This document shows positions 10,981-22,883 of a DNA stretch of 64,000 nucleotides, piece after piece. Each line of letters begins with the position of its first letter. The stretch's first letter is position 1. Under the pieces are notes generated by a model that was not told the origin of the DNA, searched no databases, and was given only the letters and a program-made list of their open reading frames with translations. The position numbers and the translations under genes are program-made. This DNA is from Opisthorchis felineus (Eukaryota > Platyhelminthes > Trematoda > Opisthorchiida > Opisthorchiidae), in the NCBI GenBank assembly GCA_004794785.1, contig SJOL01008668.1, positions 217,717 through 281,716 of the forward strand, in the 5' to 3' direction.

Positions 10981-12194
10981 ACAACGGTTGGTTTCATAGC
11001 ATGAAAATGTATTTTTGCTTCGTTGGTGGTCAGGCATAAAGCCTTCACTTTGTTGGACTGGTCGGATTTCTGTGTTCTAATTATCCTGCTTGGTATGGTG
11101 GCTGGAATAAATATATCAAAGGTTAAACCACGCCAGAAAGGTCAGTAGGGAGCAGCACCAAAACTAATGGCAAGCTTCTACACTGCGTGAAAGATTATTA
11201 CGAGGCACGCTGGAGTAAGGTCTATGCTAGGAATGTGAAGGCAGTATGGTATACCCTTTAGGCTACCAGCTCGCCCTTGTTTATGGAAGCAGCGATGATA
11301 ACTTACCTCGAGGAAGAACGGATCAGAAAAAGTCGGCTATAAAAATTGCACCCTCTGATCACTGAAAAGACGACCGCCCAAAGCACTGTTAGAAACAAAG
11401 AGTATGCCGCTTTTCAGCCGAATAGGGAATAGGACACTTGTACAATACTCTCTGAAACCCCGCACCGGACCAACATCCTGCAGAGCAAAATGAAGACCAG
11501 ACTTCAGGAGTCAAATGCCTCAGTCAAAGGCAAGGTACTGAGAATGCAAAGTAAAATATGTATTCTGGATCACCTTGAAGAAAGATAAATGCAAAGTAAA
11601 AATAGCCAATAAGAAAAAAACCTGTCTGTGTGAAAAAATGTCCAAAATGACGGAAAATAGCTCGAAAAACAAAATTGCAACTTTTAGGATAGTGCCTTAG
11701 TTTACCACAACAAACAGTTGTTTTCTCGGGGGTGATGAAAACTCCAGAAAATTACCTTCACTCACATTGTCTTATGGATCAAACTTTTCGGTCAAAGGAA
11801 CAGATCGATCTCAGGAAAGCACTATTCTTCTGGTCAGGCGATCTAGTGGTATCCTTCGCTAATGAGGCTGTTAGTTCTGCCTTCACAAACATCCCTCCTC
11901 CACCTATTGAAAGATGCGTCACGACCACTTCGTCTGCCAATACCTCTCTAAGCTATCACTCAGCAAAACAAACCAGAATGATCTCTTAATGTATTCAACA
12001 GGCTTGACCCACGTCGCAGCCTCACATGTCTGTACTCTCCATCAGATTGGACAAAGAACATCCCTTACTGAAGCCCTGCTCCCTCCTTTTGTTGATGTGT
12101 ATTTTTTTCAGGATAGCGCATGCTAACCTTCACTTCGATTGTGGACCTCAAACTATCTTAACAGGGCTCAAATAGTCCACGTTTCACCTTTCAA
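10981..12194. other. Non-coding interval, no recognisable feature
   Basis: About 1.2 kb with no reading frame carrying known motifs and no structured RNA visible by eye. It is probably decayed repeat or unique intergenic DNA. Confidence 0.4.
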
Positions 12195-12545
12195 TTGACT
12201 GGTGATTCTTCCGCAGTAGCTCATGGTGTCTTAGGCGTGAGAGTTGCACGTATCCACAGGGCTGAAAGCCCTTCATTGGATTGCACCCAAACACACAGTT
12301 GTCTTTGCGCTGTACGGTCGTCCGGCTCAATTAGGTTCAATACAGATCGATCCAGCAAACGGCCTTTATTTGTTGTATCAGCAAATGCCTCGACAGAGTG
12401 CTACCCCGAATCTGAAAGGGATTATTTTTTGTGTGATCAGCTGAGAATGTTTTGGTCAGCAGAAAAACGAATACATTCATCCAAGCGGGTGATTGGAATG
12501 CTCAGGTTGGATAGGTAAGCCCATAATAAACACAGCCAGGTGGTA
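12195..12545 (+). pseudogene. Non-LTR endonuclease fragment (central region)
   Basis: The frame from 12195 reads HRAESPSLDC, CLCAVRSSGSIRFN, then RPLFVVSANASTECYPESE. This corresponds to the strand leading to the VYAPTD block of EEP endonucleases. After a frameshift the sequence reads NTFIQAGDWNAQVG just before 12518, which is the canonical GD.N catalytic loop. Two metal or catalytic positions of the GD.N motif are intact, but the frameshift and a stop right after QVG make it a pseudogene. Confidence 0.65.
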
Positions 12546-13170
12546 TACTTTGAGTGGAAACTCAGCTTGGGGAGCTGCGCCTTTGATCATGTACTGGAAG
12601 CCGTTTATCCCGCAGACTGCACACTTACAAAAAACCTCATGCCACATCGGCCGTCAGCCACGTGGTGACACTGGCCGGGTCGCCTTACCTGTTGCATACA
12701 GCGTGGTGAGCAGGCGAAGACACACTAATGATGATGCCTACCTCCTTTCTATTTCACACAATTTTCCCTCCCCCACCTCATTACTAACTCTCTTCTCATA
12801 AGCTCATCAGTTAGGACTGAGGACTCGGTTTGTCTTGTCTCACTTTTGGCGGCAACACCTGCACATCCTCCAACTCTGACGCTCTCAGGCAAATCAAAAC
12901 CAATCTTCAAGCCTTGACACTCAGTCTGTTTGGATGCTGTCTATTTTTGCCGTCTGACGCAAGCAGAACAACAAGCTACGCCTACTCTCACATTGAACCT
13001 GCTTGACGTTGCGTTATGTGCATAGGAGACAAGAATTCAAGATGCAAGTGCAGCGGTCGAGTCACCTGCCCAATGACTCCCCCCCGCTTCCGGCCTCGCA
13101 ACTTTGGCGATCCAGGGGCTGCTGAGGCGGGATGTGCAGGGGTCAGTGTCACTCCATGCCACCGGGCGGA
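12546..13170. other. Repeat-like non-coding interval
   Basis: It lies between two endonuclease fragments. It contains a pyrimidine-rich stretch (12740-12810) and no supported gene. A 5' untranslated segment of the second endonuclease-bearing element is a reasonable guess. Confidence 0.35.
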
Positions 13171-13179
13171 AGGACCCTT

Positions 13180-13490
13180 GCTTGATATGATACCGGTAGA
13201 TAGTCGCTTGGTGCGTTTCGTCTGCCACATCCGTGAAAATGTCTCACCAGCGGGAGGCTGGTCGCTGTCTGTTTCACGTGTGTGATTACGCTTCAAACGA
13301 CCGTAGCTCTGACTGCCCCGAAAACAACCTTTTTGACGCATTGAATGCTCCACTACGGTGGGCCAGGAGGTTTGGTACCGCTGTGTTTGCCGGACATCTG
13401 AATGCCCAGGTGGGTGGGCTTGGTGCATCCGGGGCAAAATCAGTTGATCGGATTGTACTGGCTAAGAAAGTCACTGTCGAACGAAAGCCT
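13180..13490 (+). pseudogene. Second non-LTR endonuclease fragment
   Basis: LDMIPVDSRLVRF lies near 13186, then a frame change and broken sequence, then NNLFDALNAPLRWARRFG and AVFAGHLNAQVGGLGASGAK up to 13440. The order (IPVDSRL, LNALLR, then AGD.NAQVG) matches the endonuclease at 12195-12545, so these are two copies or two related families side by side. The catalytic aspartate of AGD.N reads His here. Confidence 0.6.
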
Positions 13491-13734
13491 AGGTGATGCG
13501 CTTTCTATAATGCAATAAGAATGTCTGAAGTGACCGACATGGTATCCTTCAGCAGCGTGCCAGCCATGAAATAAAATCTACCACATCGCTATCAGTTAAC
13601 GAAGAAGTTACCAGTCAGTTGCCAATAGCTAACCGCCACTTCTACTAGAATACTTGTGTGGAATCTGGCCATGCGCGTTCCCGGAGCTGTGCCCATCGTC
13701 CCTACCCAGGGACGTCTAAGGGATGGACAAATCG

Positions 13735-13850
13735 TCTACGGATTCATGGACTGCTTCAGAGGATCGAAGCTTTTGCCCAAGCTTCCCGGGTCGGGTTTGT
13801 TCCTGTTCTTTGGCAGCTTCAGTTCACCTGAAAGGCAAAGGTGTAAAAAG
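13735..13850 (-). repeat. 3' untranslated tail of the inverted CR1-like copy (repeat copy c)
   Basis: Its reverse complement aligns with 8596-8712 and 6186-6312, including the stretch equivalent to CCGACCCGGGAA and CTTGGGCAAAAGC. It lies just beyond the C-terminal coding remnant of the inverted copy. Confidence 0.65.
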
Positions 13851-14124
13851 AGTGCAGCACTGATCTTTAAGTTCTCAGCGCACAGCTGTATTCTTGCCAG
13901 CGAGAGGACTCATAAAAAGTGCTTTAAAATGGGCACTAAATGCAGCATTGACGACCATCGGAGGAAGGTTATTTCACTCACCACCTACCCGAGATGAGAA
14001 AAATTTCTGCGTAATGAAGGTGTGCGCTCTAAGCTTGAAAACCTTCTTTTCATGTCCCAACCGCGTGTTAGTCGGGTCGACGGTGAAAAGCCAGTTGGCC
14101 AAATCTTGCTCACACTGGACATAA

Positions 14125-14165
14125 GTAAATATATAAGTATAAGTAATATATAAGTGAATATATTC
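14125..14165. repeat. AT-rich (TAAG/TATA) tract inside a CR1-like coding region
   Basis: Imperfect TAAGTA and ATATAAG units replace the codons equivalent to [12 protein letters not shown] in the plus-strand copy. This is a later simple-repeat expansion within the dead element. Confidence 0.65.
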
Positions 14166-15720
14166 GCCTTAGAGGAGAATATACTTCAGGGGAAAGAGGT
14201 CAAGAACCACGATACGCGTGGCATAGTCCACGGATTTAAGGTCGGCACCCATTTTCGTAGCGGCTTGTCGGACACGCCCAATGACGGTCACGTCCTTTTT
14301 GCGTCCTGAGTACACAAATTTGTCGGCATATTCAAAAACGTCCTGACGTAGGCCCATAGAACATATGGAAGCTCATGCGAGTAGTACGGAGGAAGGTGCG
14401 TCGAATCATCCGTGGAACATCGAATGCCCTTCGAACCAATGTGTCACGGTTTTCATGTTTGAAGTGAGCCAAATAACTAAGTCCTTTTTTATTGCTATCC
14501 TCGTAATATCTTCTGGTCCATTCTCACTATGCACGACAAGGGCGTTCACCGAGTCTCCTCCGAACGACATGTGGACGCACTTTTCGGCATACAAAAGAAG
14601 GTATGACCCGAGCATGCCTCAATTGGCATGTTTCCAACAATTTGAAAAATAAACCTATTATCATTATCAGTCCAGCAACCACTGTTTTACAGCATCTGCA
14701 TCCATTTGGGGGCACCGGCGTTGTAAGTTCAGCATTTCACGTCGTCCGCAAAAAGTAAATACGGACTTGAAAGCAGAGATAGAAACTGTCCCAAAATGGG
14801 ATCTTGAGGAACCCCACTGGAGACAGGTGCCGAAGAAGAGTAGGTCAAGCCTAAGTTCAGTCGGAATGTTCTGTTTGATGGAAACGCCTTGATCAACCGT
14901 CGAATTTCACCTTGAGTTCATGTATGACTCGAGTTTGTGGAGCAACAGGACATCCGGGACTAGATCGAATGCCTTTGAGAAGTCGAAAAACATGGCATCT
15001 AATATGAGTCCTTCTTCCTTAACTTGGGTCAAGTTGTCAATAACTACGAGCATATTCGTCACGCGAGGAGGCTTTGGCGGAAATTCACGCTGCGTTGGGG
15101 GTGTCAAGTTGCTGGCAGTCAGGTGGTTTAGGATGACTCGCCTTGGAATGCGTTCCAACACCCTGCACGTTACGCAGGTAGGGCCAATAGACCTGTAGTT
15201 GCCGGGTGATAGTTGGTCACCGGTTTTGTGGATTTGCGTGTCAATCGTTTTATCCGTTCATTCGTCGAGCAACTAGTGAACCACCAGGTAGATATGATTT
15301 TCCAATGTAAGCGACGTTTCTACTGGGATCCTTGGATGGACCTCGTCTGGTTCCAACGAGTTTAGGAGGTTTCTCTCATGCAAGAGTTGCTGAACCTCCT
15401 TCTCCGTAGAGACCAGGCCAGTAAGCGGCCGCTCGTAGTCATGCGTTTCTAAGCTTGGATGTGATGAATTCGCCTGGGCAGAATATAGGTCTGTGTATTG
15501 TTTTCTGTAGGCTTCAGATACTACCATCTTGTCCCCCGTTTCTGTCCGTCAGCAACTAAGGATGGTATGTACCGAATTTCAATGGACTTATTGGACCAGT
15601 CTTCCTGATTCTTCTTCAAACTCTCTACCGACGATTGGTTATGTATATTGCAACGAGAATGCAACGGCTTCACACATTGACTGGAGGCTTGCACGTAGCA
15701 CGACGCTACCAGTTTCATCC

Positions 15721-17149
15721 AAGCAGTGGACCTCTGCCATCAGAATGGCACTGCGCGATTCTCAGAGAAATATCCCTTCCGATCCCAAGCATATTTTTTT
15801 CTGTGGAATTACCTGACTTTAAGTGAGGGCGCTTACACACCGCGAAGCCTAATTGGCCAGTTTGTCCAAAAAATCGGAATAAGTCCAGAAAGGCAGGAAT
15901 GTGCGAAACTATTTTATTTGATCCGTGTGACAGGTCACCGGAAACAGCCTCTAAGCAAAACCATCAAGTTTCAAATTGGAGAGAGGATCTTGAACAAAAA
16001 AAATGCTCTGACTGTTTGACGGAACAGTTGAAGAATCAATACTCATATCCAGCGGCTGCCACTATCCTCGAGGACTAATGCGAAGTAGAACCCTGTGCGA
16101 TGAACTTGAAACCATCCTTTTTCCTCGGAAGTTTATGACTGCGTACAGTTTCTCAAGCACCACCGAGCTCCTTGCCTGATGCCCTCCCAATAACATTCTC
16201 CAAAGTTGTGGTAAGTTTTTAAGTCTCCTGTTGCTTTAGCTGATTGCCTGCAGGTGAAAAAAAGAAGGCATCGGACAACCGGGTTAAATAGGTGATACGC
16301 CTATTGTAAAAAACGGGCTCGCAGAGAGTGGGGCAATCAAACAGCAATCAGGTTGACCCCGAAGCGAAGACAATGCTTGTGCCAATGAATAGGTTGGCGG
16401 TGGTTTATAGCAACGCCAGAGCACTTAGAGTATGAAAGTATCGTGTAAGACTTGGAGAAGGTACTGGTGCTTGATGGCACAATAGGTTTAGATATGATGG
16501 CGGATGGAGCCGTGTTTAGAGGAGGGCAAGTGACTCTCACTCGCAGATGCGTCGGTAGCGTGCATGCTCGTGTAACCGAACTGCTGATTGCATGAGGAAT
16601 CTGGGCGAATAGTGGTTCAGTGCCACTGATTGGAATACTCTGAGGCGTAACAAATACTAAGGACTAACAACGTTTGAGATTCACATTGCGTTAGAGCGGG
16701 GCGTGGAGCCAGGCAATGGGGTAGGTGATGACAGCATGACAATTTCTGCGTCATCACGGGTAGGTGAAAGCCCGTCAAAAATTGATTTGACTGCATGAGA
16801 GGCCTGGCCGTACGGTAGACTCGTTTGGTTGTGACTTATAACGGGGCCGCGAACCTCACGCAGTAACGGTGATCTGCCTTAAGGGTTACCTAAAGGGGTA
16901 TAGTAAGGAAAGCAGATGATTGAGAAACATCGAAAGTACTGGGTTGCGTGGTTTGGGGAGGGCCAGAATTTTCTCTATAAAGGCTGTGAGTAACCAACCT
17001 TTTGGATATTGCGAGTGATTTTTAGTAAGCCGCTACGCAGCCGAGCACTCACAGATTTCATCTCCGAATTTTGGAATTGTTGCGTAGGGAAAAAGGATCC
17101 ACGTCCTCAGCATGTGTGCTGCGTAGTTTCCATTACTGTTCACACCCAT
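15721..17149. other. Non-coding interval, no recognisable feature
   Basis: About 1.4 kb with no supported gene, repeat unit or RNA. Part may belong to the 5' side of the plus-strand LINE tail that becomes recognisable near 17,150. Confidence 0.4.
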
Positions 17150-17189
17150 TCTCCCAATTAAACCCGCCTTGTGTGAACCCAGCCTTCAC

Positions 17190-17575
17190 TTCGTCTAACT
17201 AACGTCCAGAAACCGAAATGGGTTAGCGCGACAGTATCACGGCACTCCCATACCAGTCTGGTGGCAACTTTACACCTATTCTCTTCATACTCGGGACTGT
17301 ACTCTCTCGCTCTCCCGGAACTCTGAATGCAAATACGCATAAAGTGCTTGTCTGGCCTCAACCACATCTGGGAAGGGCTTGCTCAAACCTACTCGACCCT
17401 CCACTTGGATCTAACCATCTAGGAGCAGTTTCAATTGGTCTTCCCGACGAGGTCAATCATTTTCCTTACTGTTCGCGTTCCGCCCTGTGTGCTAGAACTA
17501 CCCAACTCTCCCAAGAGGCTTACCCGATTCCGCCCCAACCGCATCACCACTTCAAACTTCGACTGTAGTTGCGCA
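17190..17575 (+). repeat. First unit of an internal tandem duplication in the LINE 3' region
   Basis: It begins at GTCCAGAAACCGAA and runs through a TGTGTGCTAG site to a CTTACCCGATTCCG segment. All of these have counterparts about 575 bases later, in the unit at 17765-18110. Confidence 0.55.
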
Positions 17576-17764
17576 AACGCCCCGCACGTCTGTTATTCAT
17601 TCGATCTGGCTTGTCCGCGTTCTACATCCACATGGTTCCCCTACTGGATAGAAAATTTCCGTGCCTCAGCATCGGCCTGACTCTACCTGCGTCAATCTCT
17701 CCTTCTAACTCATATCCAGCTACCACGAATATGCGTATCCTCTGTCCGATTGCGGCATCCTTGA

Positions 17765-18110
17765 TGACCGTTACGGGGTTGTCCTGGAACCGAAGTACGT
17801 CAGTGCAATGATGGCCTGGCACTGCCGTACCCAGTCTGATGGCACTCCCGCAACTATTTTCTTCGAAATCTCGACCGCAACCTCTCGCCCAATCGAGTCT
17901 GTAATCACAACCGCAACCAAATTCATCAATTGGCCCCAACCGACTCATTCTAAACGCCGAACCTATCGTTCGGATTTAACCAACGAAGCTCCCTGCCGCA
18001 ATTTTCCTCTTCCACAAGTTCAATTTCACGCATGGTGTTCGTTTGGCCCTATGCGCTAGCACTATCTCCCCATCAAAACTATACTTTACACCTGACTTCC
18101 CTACAACAGT
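17765..18110 (+). repeat. Second unit of the internal tandem duplication
   Basis: It begins at GTCCTGGAACCGAAG and contains CCTATGCGCTAGCAC and TTTACACCTGACTTCCC, parallel to the first unit at 17190-17575. The two minus-strand family copies show only one such unit. Confidence 0.55.
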
Positions 18111-18622
18111 GACACCAGTGAGTCTACTTAGTTTCAATTTAAACCATACTTTTGGAAACAAAACTTGCCATGTACCTACAAATCAGATCTCGCAATCTTC
18201 TCCATTTTTGCTTTTTTTGACTCTAGCCATTTACTCGACCGCCCAAGGCCACTAATGGCCAGCAACAGTTTTCAGTTTTAGTTCAGGTCAGGCGGTTCAT
18301 CTTTGAACTAGTTGTACCTCACGTTCATTGCCCTCGTTTTTTCTCCGTTCCTACATCTGTGGTGACTTTTCACGTAATAAGCATGCCCGTTGTGTTGCTG
18401 TCTGCCGCGATCTGGTTGTAACGACTCGATCATGCCCCAGCATGCTCTCTACATATCGGGAAATGGAACCTATTATTATTATATCGTATTATGCCCACCG
18501 GTTATGACGCTGCCCCTTTTCCACGCAATCCCCTGTGGTCATAACCCCCTCAGTCATGCTTTTATTCTGACTGTAACATTATGATCATGCCTGACGGTAT
18601 GCCCCCCACCAGTTGGGAATAA

Positions 18623-18623
18623 A

Positions 18624-18655
<32 letters not shown>
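18623..18655 (+). repeat. (ATT)n retrotransposon tail
   Basis: About eleven ATT units directly follow GTTGGGAATAAAC. The corresponding minus-strand terminus at 23,846-23,885 has the same GTTGGGAATA block next to a degraded ATT tract, so this is the family's 3' tail rather than an unrelated microsatellite. Confidence 0.8.
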
Positions 18656-20249
18656 TATGTTCCCCTGTAGTCTCTCATAAACAGTGGATCTCTGACTTAT
18701 CGAAACAATTTGGACGAAAATTTTATGGGCACGTTTCTATTACTTGATTCATCACCTTCTCTGCGCGCCCGTTTGTCCTTAATTCGGACTAAGTTACCGT
18801 TCTTTTCGGGCTTTTTTCGGACTTACACCAATTGGTGCAAACATTTAGATGGAAGATTCTACAAATTAAGGTTAATATCCCTCTCGTATACGTATAGTTG
18901 TGCCGCATTAATTGATGATCCCCAAAATTTCGCAAATTTGACTCGCGATTTCGCGCGTCACTCAACGGTGCTTCCTAACTACCTCAGGTAGTTGACACAC
19001 CAAATCGCATAAATATTTGACTAAACATGGGTGGCTTTGACTCTCAGAGCCGTCGAGCTGTACAAATGGTATCGAGCCTGTGAAACGCTGTGGAGATAGC
19101 AGTCTTAGTGCGCACATGTTGGACACGGTCGGGCGCAATTTTTAGGACGTGATGAAGACACCCAATGCGCTGATGCATCTCAGGGACAGGAGTATCATTA
19201 GGAGTCAACGCTTTTTAAAGAGTATTTTGGTCGCATGCTTCATCAGGTTTTGGACAACGGGCAACTGGTTAAATGCCTTACACAGAAGTTTTTTCTTCTC
19301 TTACTTATGCACACGGAGAGACTTGCTGAATTTGTTTTAACCTGAGAATACCCAGGTAGAAGAGACAAAAGAGTGCAACTGAGTGGGATAGAGGGTGAGA
19401 CGCCGGAGTGCAATGCCAAGCGGTCTGTTACTGAGAGCGCACCGCTGATGATTTCAGGGTGATATGGTGTCGACAGTTGGGCTGAGAGGCTCTTGTCTAG
19501 AAGCTCTGAGGGGGGAAAGGGAAGGAAGCCGGAGACCATAAACTACTTAAAGAACGACAGTGGGATTGTAGCATTGTGATAATGTGCTACTTGGATGTGG
19601 GCTAAAGAACAGTTTTTCCTGCGGCACTGATAAATATTAAGCCCTGCAGTTCGCAGGTATACTGTATCAGGAACGCGTGTCTTAACCACCTGCGCTTCAT
19701 TTTTCTGACCGACCCGTCTCCAGTCATACTCCTGATGGTATTTCCCATCCCATCCTACCCTGAAGCTGACGTTGGAAAGCTCGAGGATTCTGTTGACTTT
19801 CCAGAGCGGGGAGTGGGCTGACCTGATCTTGGTATAGAACAACCCCGGATGTGCCCCCGGGCTTGGAGACATATCACATTTATCAAGTGTCTTTTGTGAC
19901 GCAAAGACTCCTGCATTTGAGTTGCAGAACCAAAATCCCCCGCTGGAAGTTAGTTAACTTGAAGAAATCCTCCTGGGAGCTGACGTGCACCGCTCGGAGT
20001 CCGCTGTCGTGATTTTTCAGAGTATGCTCCGATAAGCCCTTTCTTATTTTCACTTTGCAGTTTCAGTTTCTTCCACATTTTGACTCGTGAGAATCGTGTA
20101 TCTGTGACGATCGTTCCCAGCCGGTGGGCGATACACCGACAAAAATGATCACAATCGTACAATCAGAAAAAAAGGCACAACTAATCAGACTGTCGGATAC
20201 TCAGGATTGCGCAAAAGCATGGAAGCCAAACAAGCAGTAGGTATTATTC
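18656..20249. other. Interval without a supported gene
   Basis: A minus-strand frame at 19543-19872 (109 codons, with a CRRKNC..H spacing) is the longest but matches nothing I know. The right end may hold the 3' terminus of the large minus-strand LINE copy, whose exact end I could not place. Confidence 0.35.
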
Positions 20250-22883
20250 GGCGCAGACAGGGGCATGCCTAAACAGAAGTGACGGACGTTGATGGCTGAG
20301 AGACACGGTTGGTAGGCTTTTTTCCTATATTCTAGGCAAAATATCCAGTTGAAGCAGGATCAGACCGCTACACTTTGAAGCCGACTAGCAACAGCACATC
20401 GAGGAGAAAGCAAAATAAGGGATCCTGGCCGGCAAGGGACAGGAGGCCGTAAAGTACGGAAAACAGTGAGATAGAGTAACAAATCGAAAGAAGCAACAGT
20501 AGTTCAGCCGCCGTTCTGCCAATTTGAACTAAAACTGAAAAGCGTTGCCGAGGCCCTGTGGCCTTGAGCATTTGGGTTTATGGTCAGGGTCACAAAAGGC
20601 GTAATTGAGGGTGATAAAGTAGAGAAATTCGCAATAATGATAAGTGGTAGCCTGAATTTCAGAATCATGGTGCACCGTGAAATTCTATCGACCCACTGGT
20701 GTCAGTTTTGGAGCCCAATCGGGTGTAAAAGTTATTCAGAGAGTCATTTAGTGCTCTCGCACAGAACGCGAGCTGAAAAGACAAATGTTGGCTTTGTGAG
20801 GAGAACAAACTGAAAGTGCGCTAAGACAGTGGAATGTGAGAGCAGGTTCAAGGGAACGAGGATGATCTCGCGCCGGATGCGGTTGGGTCCAGGTACGAGG
20901 TTTTTTCGTATCTGAAGTTAGGGTGCCGAAAACGCGAGAGGACACAGCCCAGGTGGTCAAAAGAATAAATGCAGATGCGCCATCAAACTGGGTGTGACAG
21001 CGCCGTGCCATCATTGCACTGACATACTTCGGTTTCTGGACAGCCTTGTAACGAATGTCATGTTTAAGGTGATTGGGCTATGATGTGCAATTCTGTGAGC
21101 AGCAAGATTTTTTGGGTTGTCCAAGGGAACCCGCAGTGGTTGAGCAGAGCCTATGTAAGATCGCAGGTATCCTTCTGGTCTGGTTAAGGATGTTGGTGGA
21201 TGTAACTCACAGGACAGGTGGAGTGAATAACAGCCCAACAGGGCTTTCGAAGCAGGTATTGCCAAAGGTCGAAGCTTGGGAAGACGAGGGAATATATGAG
21301 ATCGGTAAAGCCTGGTGAGTTTGAGGAGTCATCAGATAGGATAATGTGCATTATTAGAGAGAAAAAACTTAACGTTTGCCACAATTAGGGCGGTGACAAT
21401 AACTGAGTAGATGAGAGAGGATAAGGGCAGATTTGTACTTAGTAGAATAGCGATGAAGCACGGGTTGAGTTTGTTAATATATGCCGAATGTAGTGCAAGA
21501 GATCTAGAGCAAGCCAGTATAAGCATGCAGAGTTGGTGTTGTGAGAGAATTCAAACATATAGGGACTGACGGGAGTGGACTTCCGAGATGATGGACTAGT
21601 TTATCTGGAATTCATTACGTGAGTTTTACATCATCACAATCTAGGAGAGAAACTGCATGTAAGAGAAATGGTCACCGGGCGCCGAATCAGCTTCAATTAA
21701 GAAGTGTCGCGTGGCAAAGTAAGCCTTTAGGCGCTAGTCTTGTGTGCTGGTGGTGGTGGATTAGGGAGCTCATTATATATATATATAGTTCTCTAGCATG
21801 TGTCCACTCCAGGGAGCAGTAGGTAGGTGCCCGTGTTTTGTTTGGTAAGCGAAGTGGGCTTTGGTGCGGTGCAACCTCAATTATGACGATGGCAGCTACA
21901 GCTTTGCACTTCGATGTAAGCCGTGGGCATTGCGGAGTATCTTCAAGCTATCTTACCTGTTTTTTTCAATGAATTATTTGAGCAGACGAAAGGTCAGCTT
22001 TTTCCACCGTCTGTAGTTCATAGCGCCGCCGGTTAAATGACACAACCGAGGCGAGTCCAATTCAGCAGCAACAAATAGAAAACAACAGCGCTCTTTTATG
22101 GATAGAAGGCCATGCTTAGAACCGCCGTCGATGGGCGAACTACCCGTGCTACTGAAGGGGTGGCGTTTTTACGAACGTACCATTGTGCAACGCAACGGGG
22201 CAACCCTCTTTGCAGGACGTACCGATCACCACACGAGGTTTTCATCTACGGTGCATGCTACCAGATTTGCAAGGTGGCACGCCACCAAGCAATAATAATT
22301 GCGGCCTGTGCATTAATAAAGAATTCTAGCTACCGAATATTTTACCCGGTCGAGGGAAAGCCAGGCCAGTAAAACAGCTCAGTCAGTTAGGACAGGCAAA
22401 CACCAAACAGCTGCGGGAAAAAGCAGGTTGCGGAGGAGGCAAGTGAGGAGGAATCTATCGCTGGGACAATGGAAACAGAACGGTGATGCCCAGAGCGTGT
22501 GAACTATGGCTGAACGATAGTGGAGTGTGAGCTGCCGAGCCAAGCAAAGGTGTACAGCGAAGTTATGAGTGCATGTGCTTAATGAGTTGTGTGGCGTATA
22601 AGGAGTTCTCAGGTATGAGAAAATCTGACTTTTGTTTGGTTTATGTTGGTTATGGCTGGCAAAACGAAGCCCCACGCAATAAACAGATCGGATAGTGTGA
22701 TCCACGCCATGGACTTAGCTGGAGGGAACCTGGTATAAGTTGCCTCGGGAAAAGCTGGGCCAGTAATAGAGCACACTCTGATCAAGCCGGTACTGCGGGT
22801 AACTGTTTCAAGCAAGTCAAAGAAGTAACAAGGCATAATAAGGAGGTGGTTTTATTTATTCAATTATTTTTGATATTTTTTCG
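20250..22883 (-). mobile_element. Long non-coding 3' region of the large minus-strand LINE copy
   Basis: This stretch aligns segment by segment with the insertion at about 23.85-26.6 kb. Examples are 22,098-22,280 with 25,825-25,990, 20,510-20,820 with 24,245-24,550, and 21,010-21,130 with 24,750-24,850. It follows directly on the C-terminal coding remnant at 22.9-23.1 kb, so it is the family's unusually long 3' untranslated region. No reading frame is conserved between copies, which supports it being non-coding. Confidence 0.65.

Larger units (their letters stand above)
13690..15720 (-). pseudogene. CR1-like non-LTR retrotransposon, inverted second copy
   Basis: This minus-strand copy matches the plus-strand one at 6693-8574 block by block. 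It carries THDYERPLTGLVSTEKEV (15440-15390), LEPDEVHPR, NHLTASNLTPP, MFFDFSKAFDLVPD (motif A, about 14960), a motif B remnant near 14800, and LLFADDVKC with FADD intact near 14740. Then follow [41 protein letters not shown] and a C-terminus readable to about 13880. The 3' repeat block follows at 13850-13735. Frameshifts are numerous and a short AT-rich repeat has grown inside the coding region at 14125-14165. It is more decayed than its plus-strand relative. Confidence 0.85.
17150..18655 (+). mobile_element. 3' end of the long EN-RT non-LTR family, plus-strand copy
   Basis: This is a 5'-truncated plus-strand copy of the non-coding 3' region whose minus-strand versions lie at about 20.25-22.88 kb and 23.85-26.6 kb. 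Shared landmarks include GTCC.GGAACCGAAGTACGTC followed by AGTGCAATGATGG, a TTTACACC.GA segment before GACACCAGTGAG, and the terminal block TTTATTCTGACTGTAAC, then CCAGTTGGGAATA, before the tail. It ends in (ATT)n. Part of the region is tandemly duplicated. There is no coding region in it. The frames of 60-110 codons are artefacts of the repeat. Confidence 0.75.

Noticed and set aside
17622..17948. 108-codon minus-strand frame
   Set aside because: It lies within a non-coding LINE 3' region, and homologous positions in the two other copies do not keep the frame.
19543..19872. 109-codon frame with a CRRKNC..H spacing as a zinc-finger gene
   Set aside because: A single Cys pair and a His are not enough, and no homologous copy or splice signals were visible.
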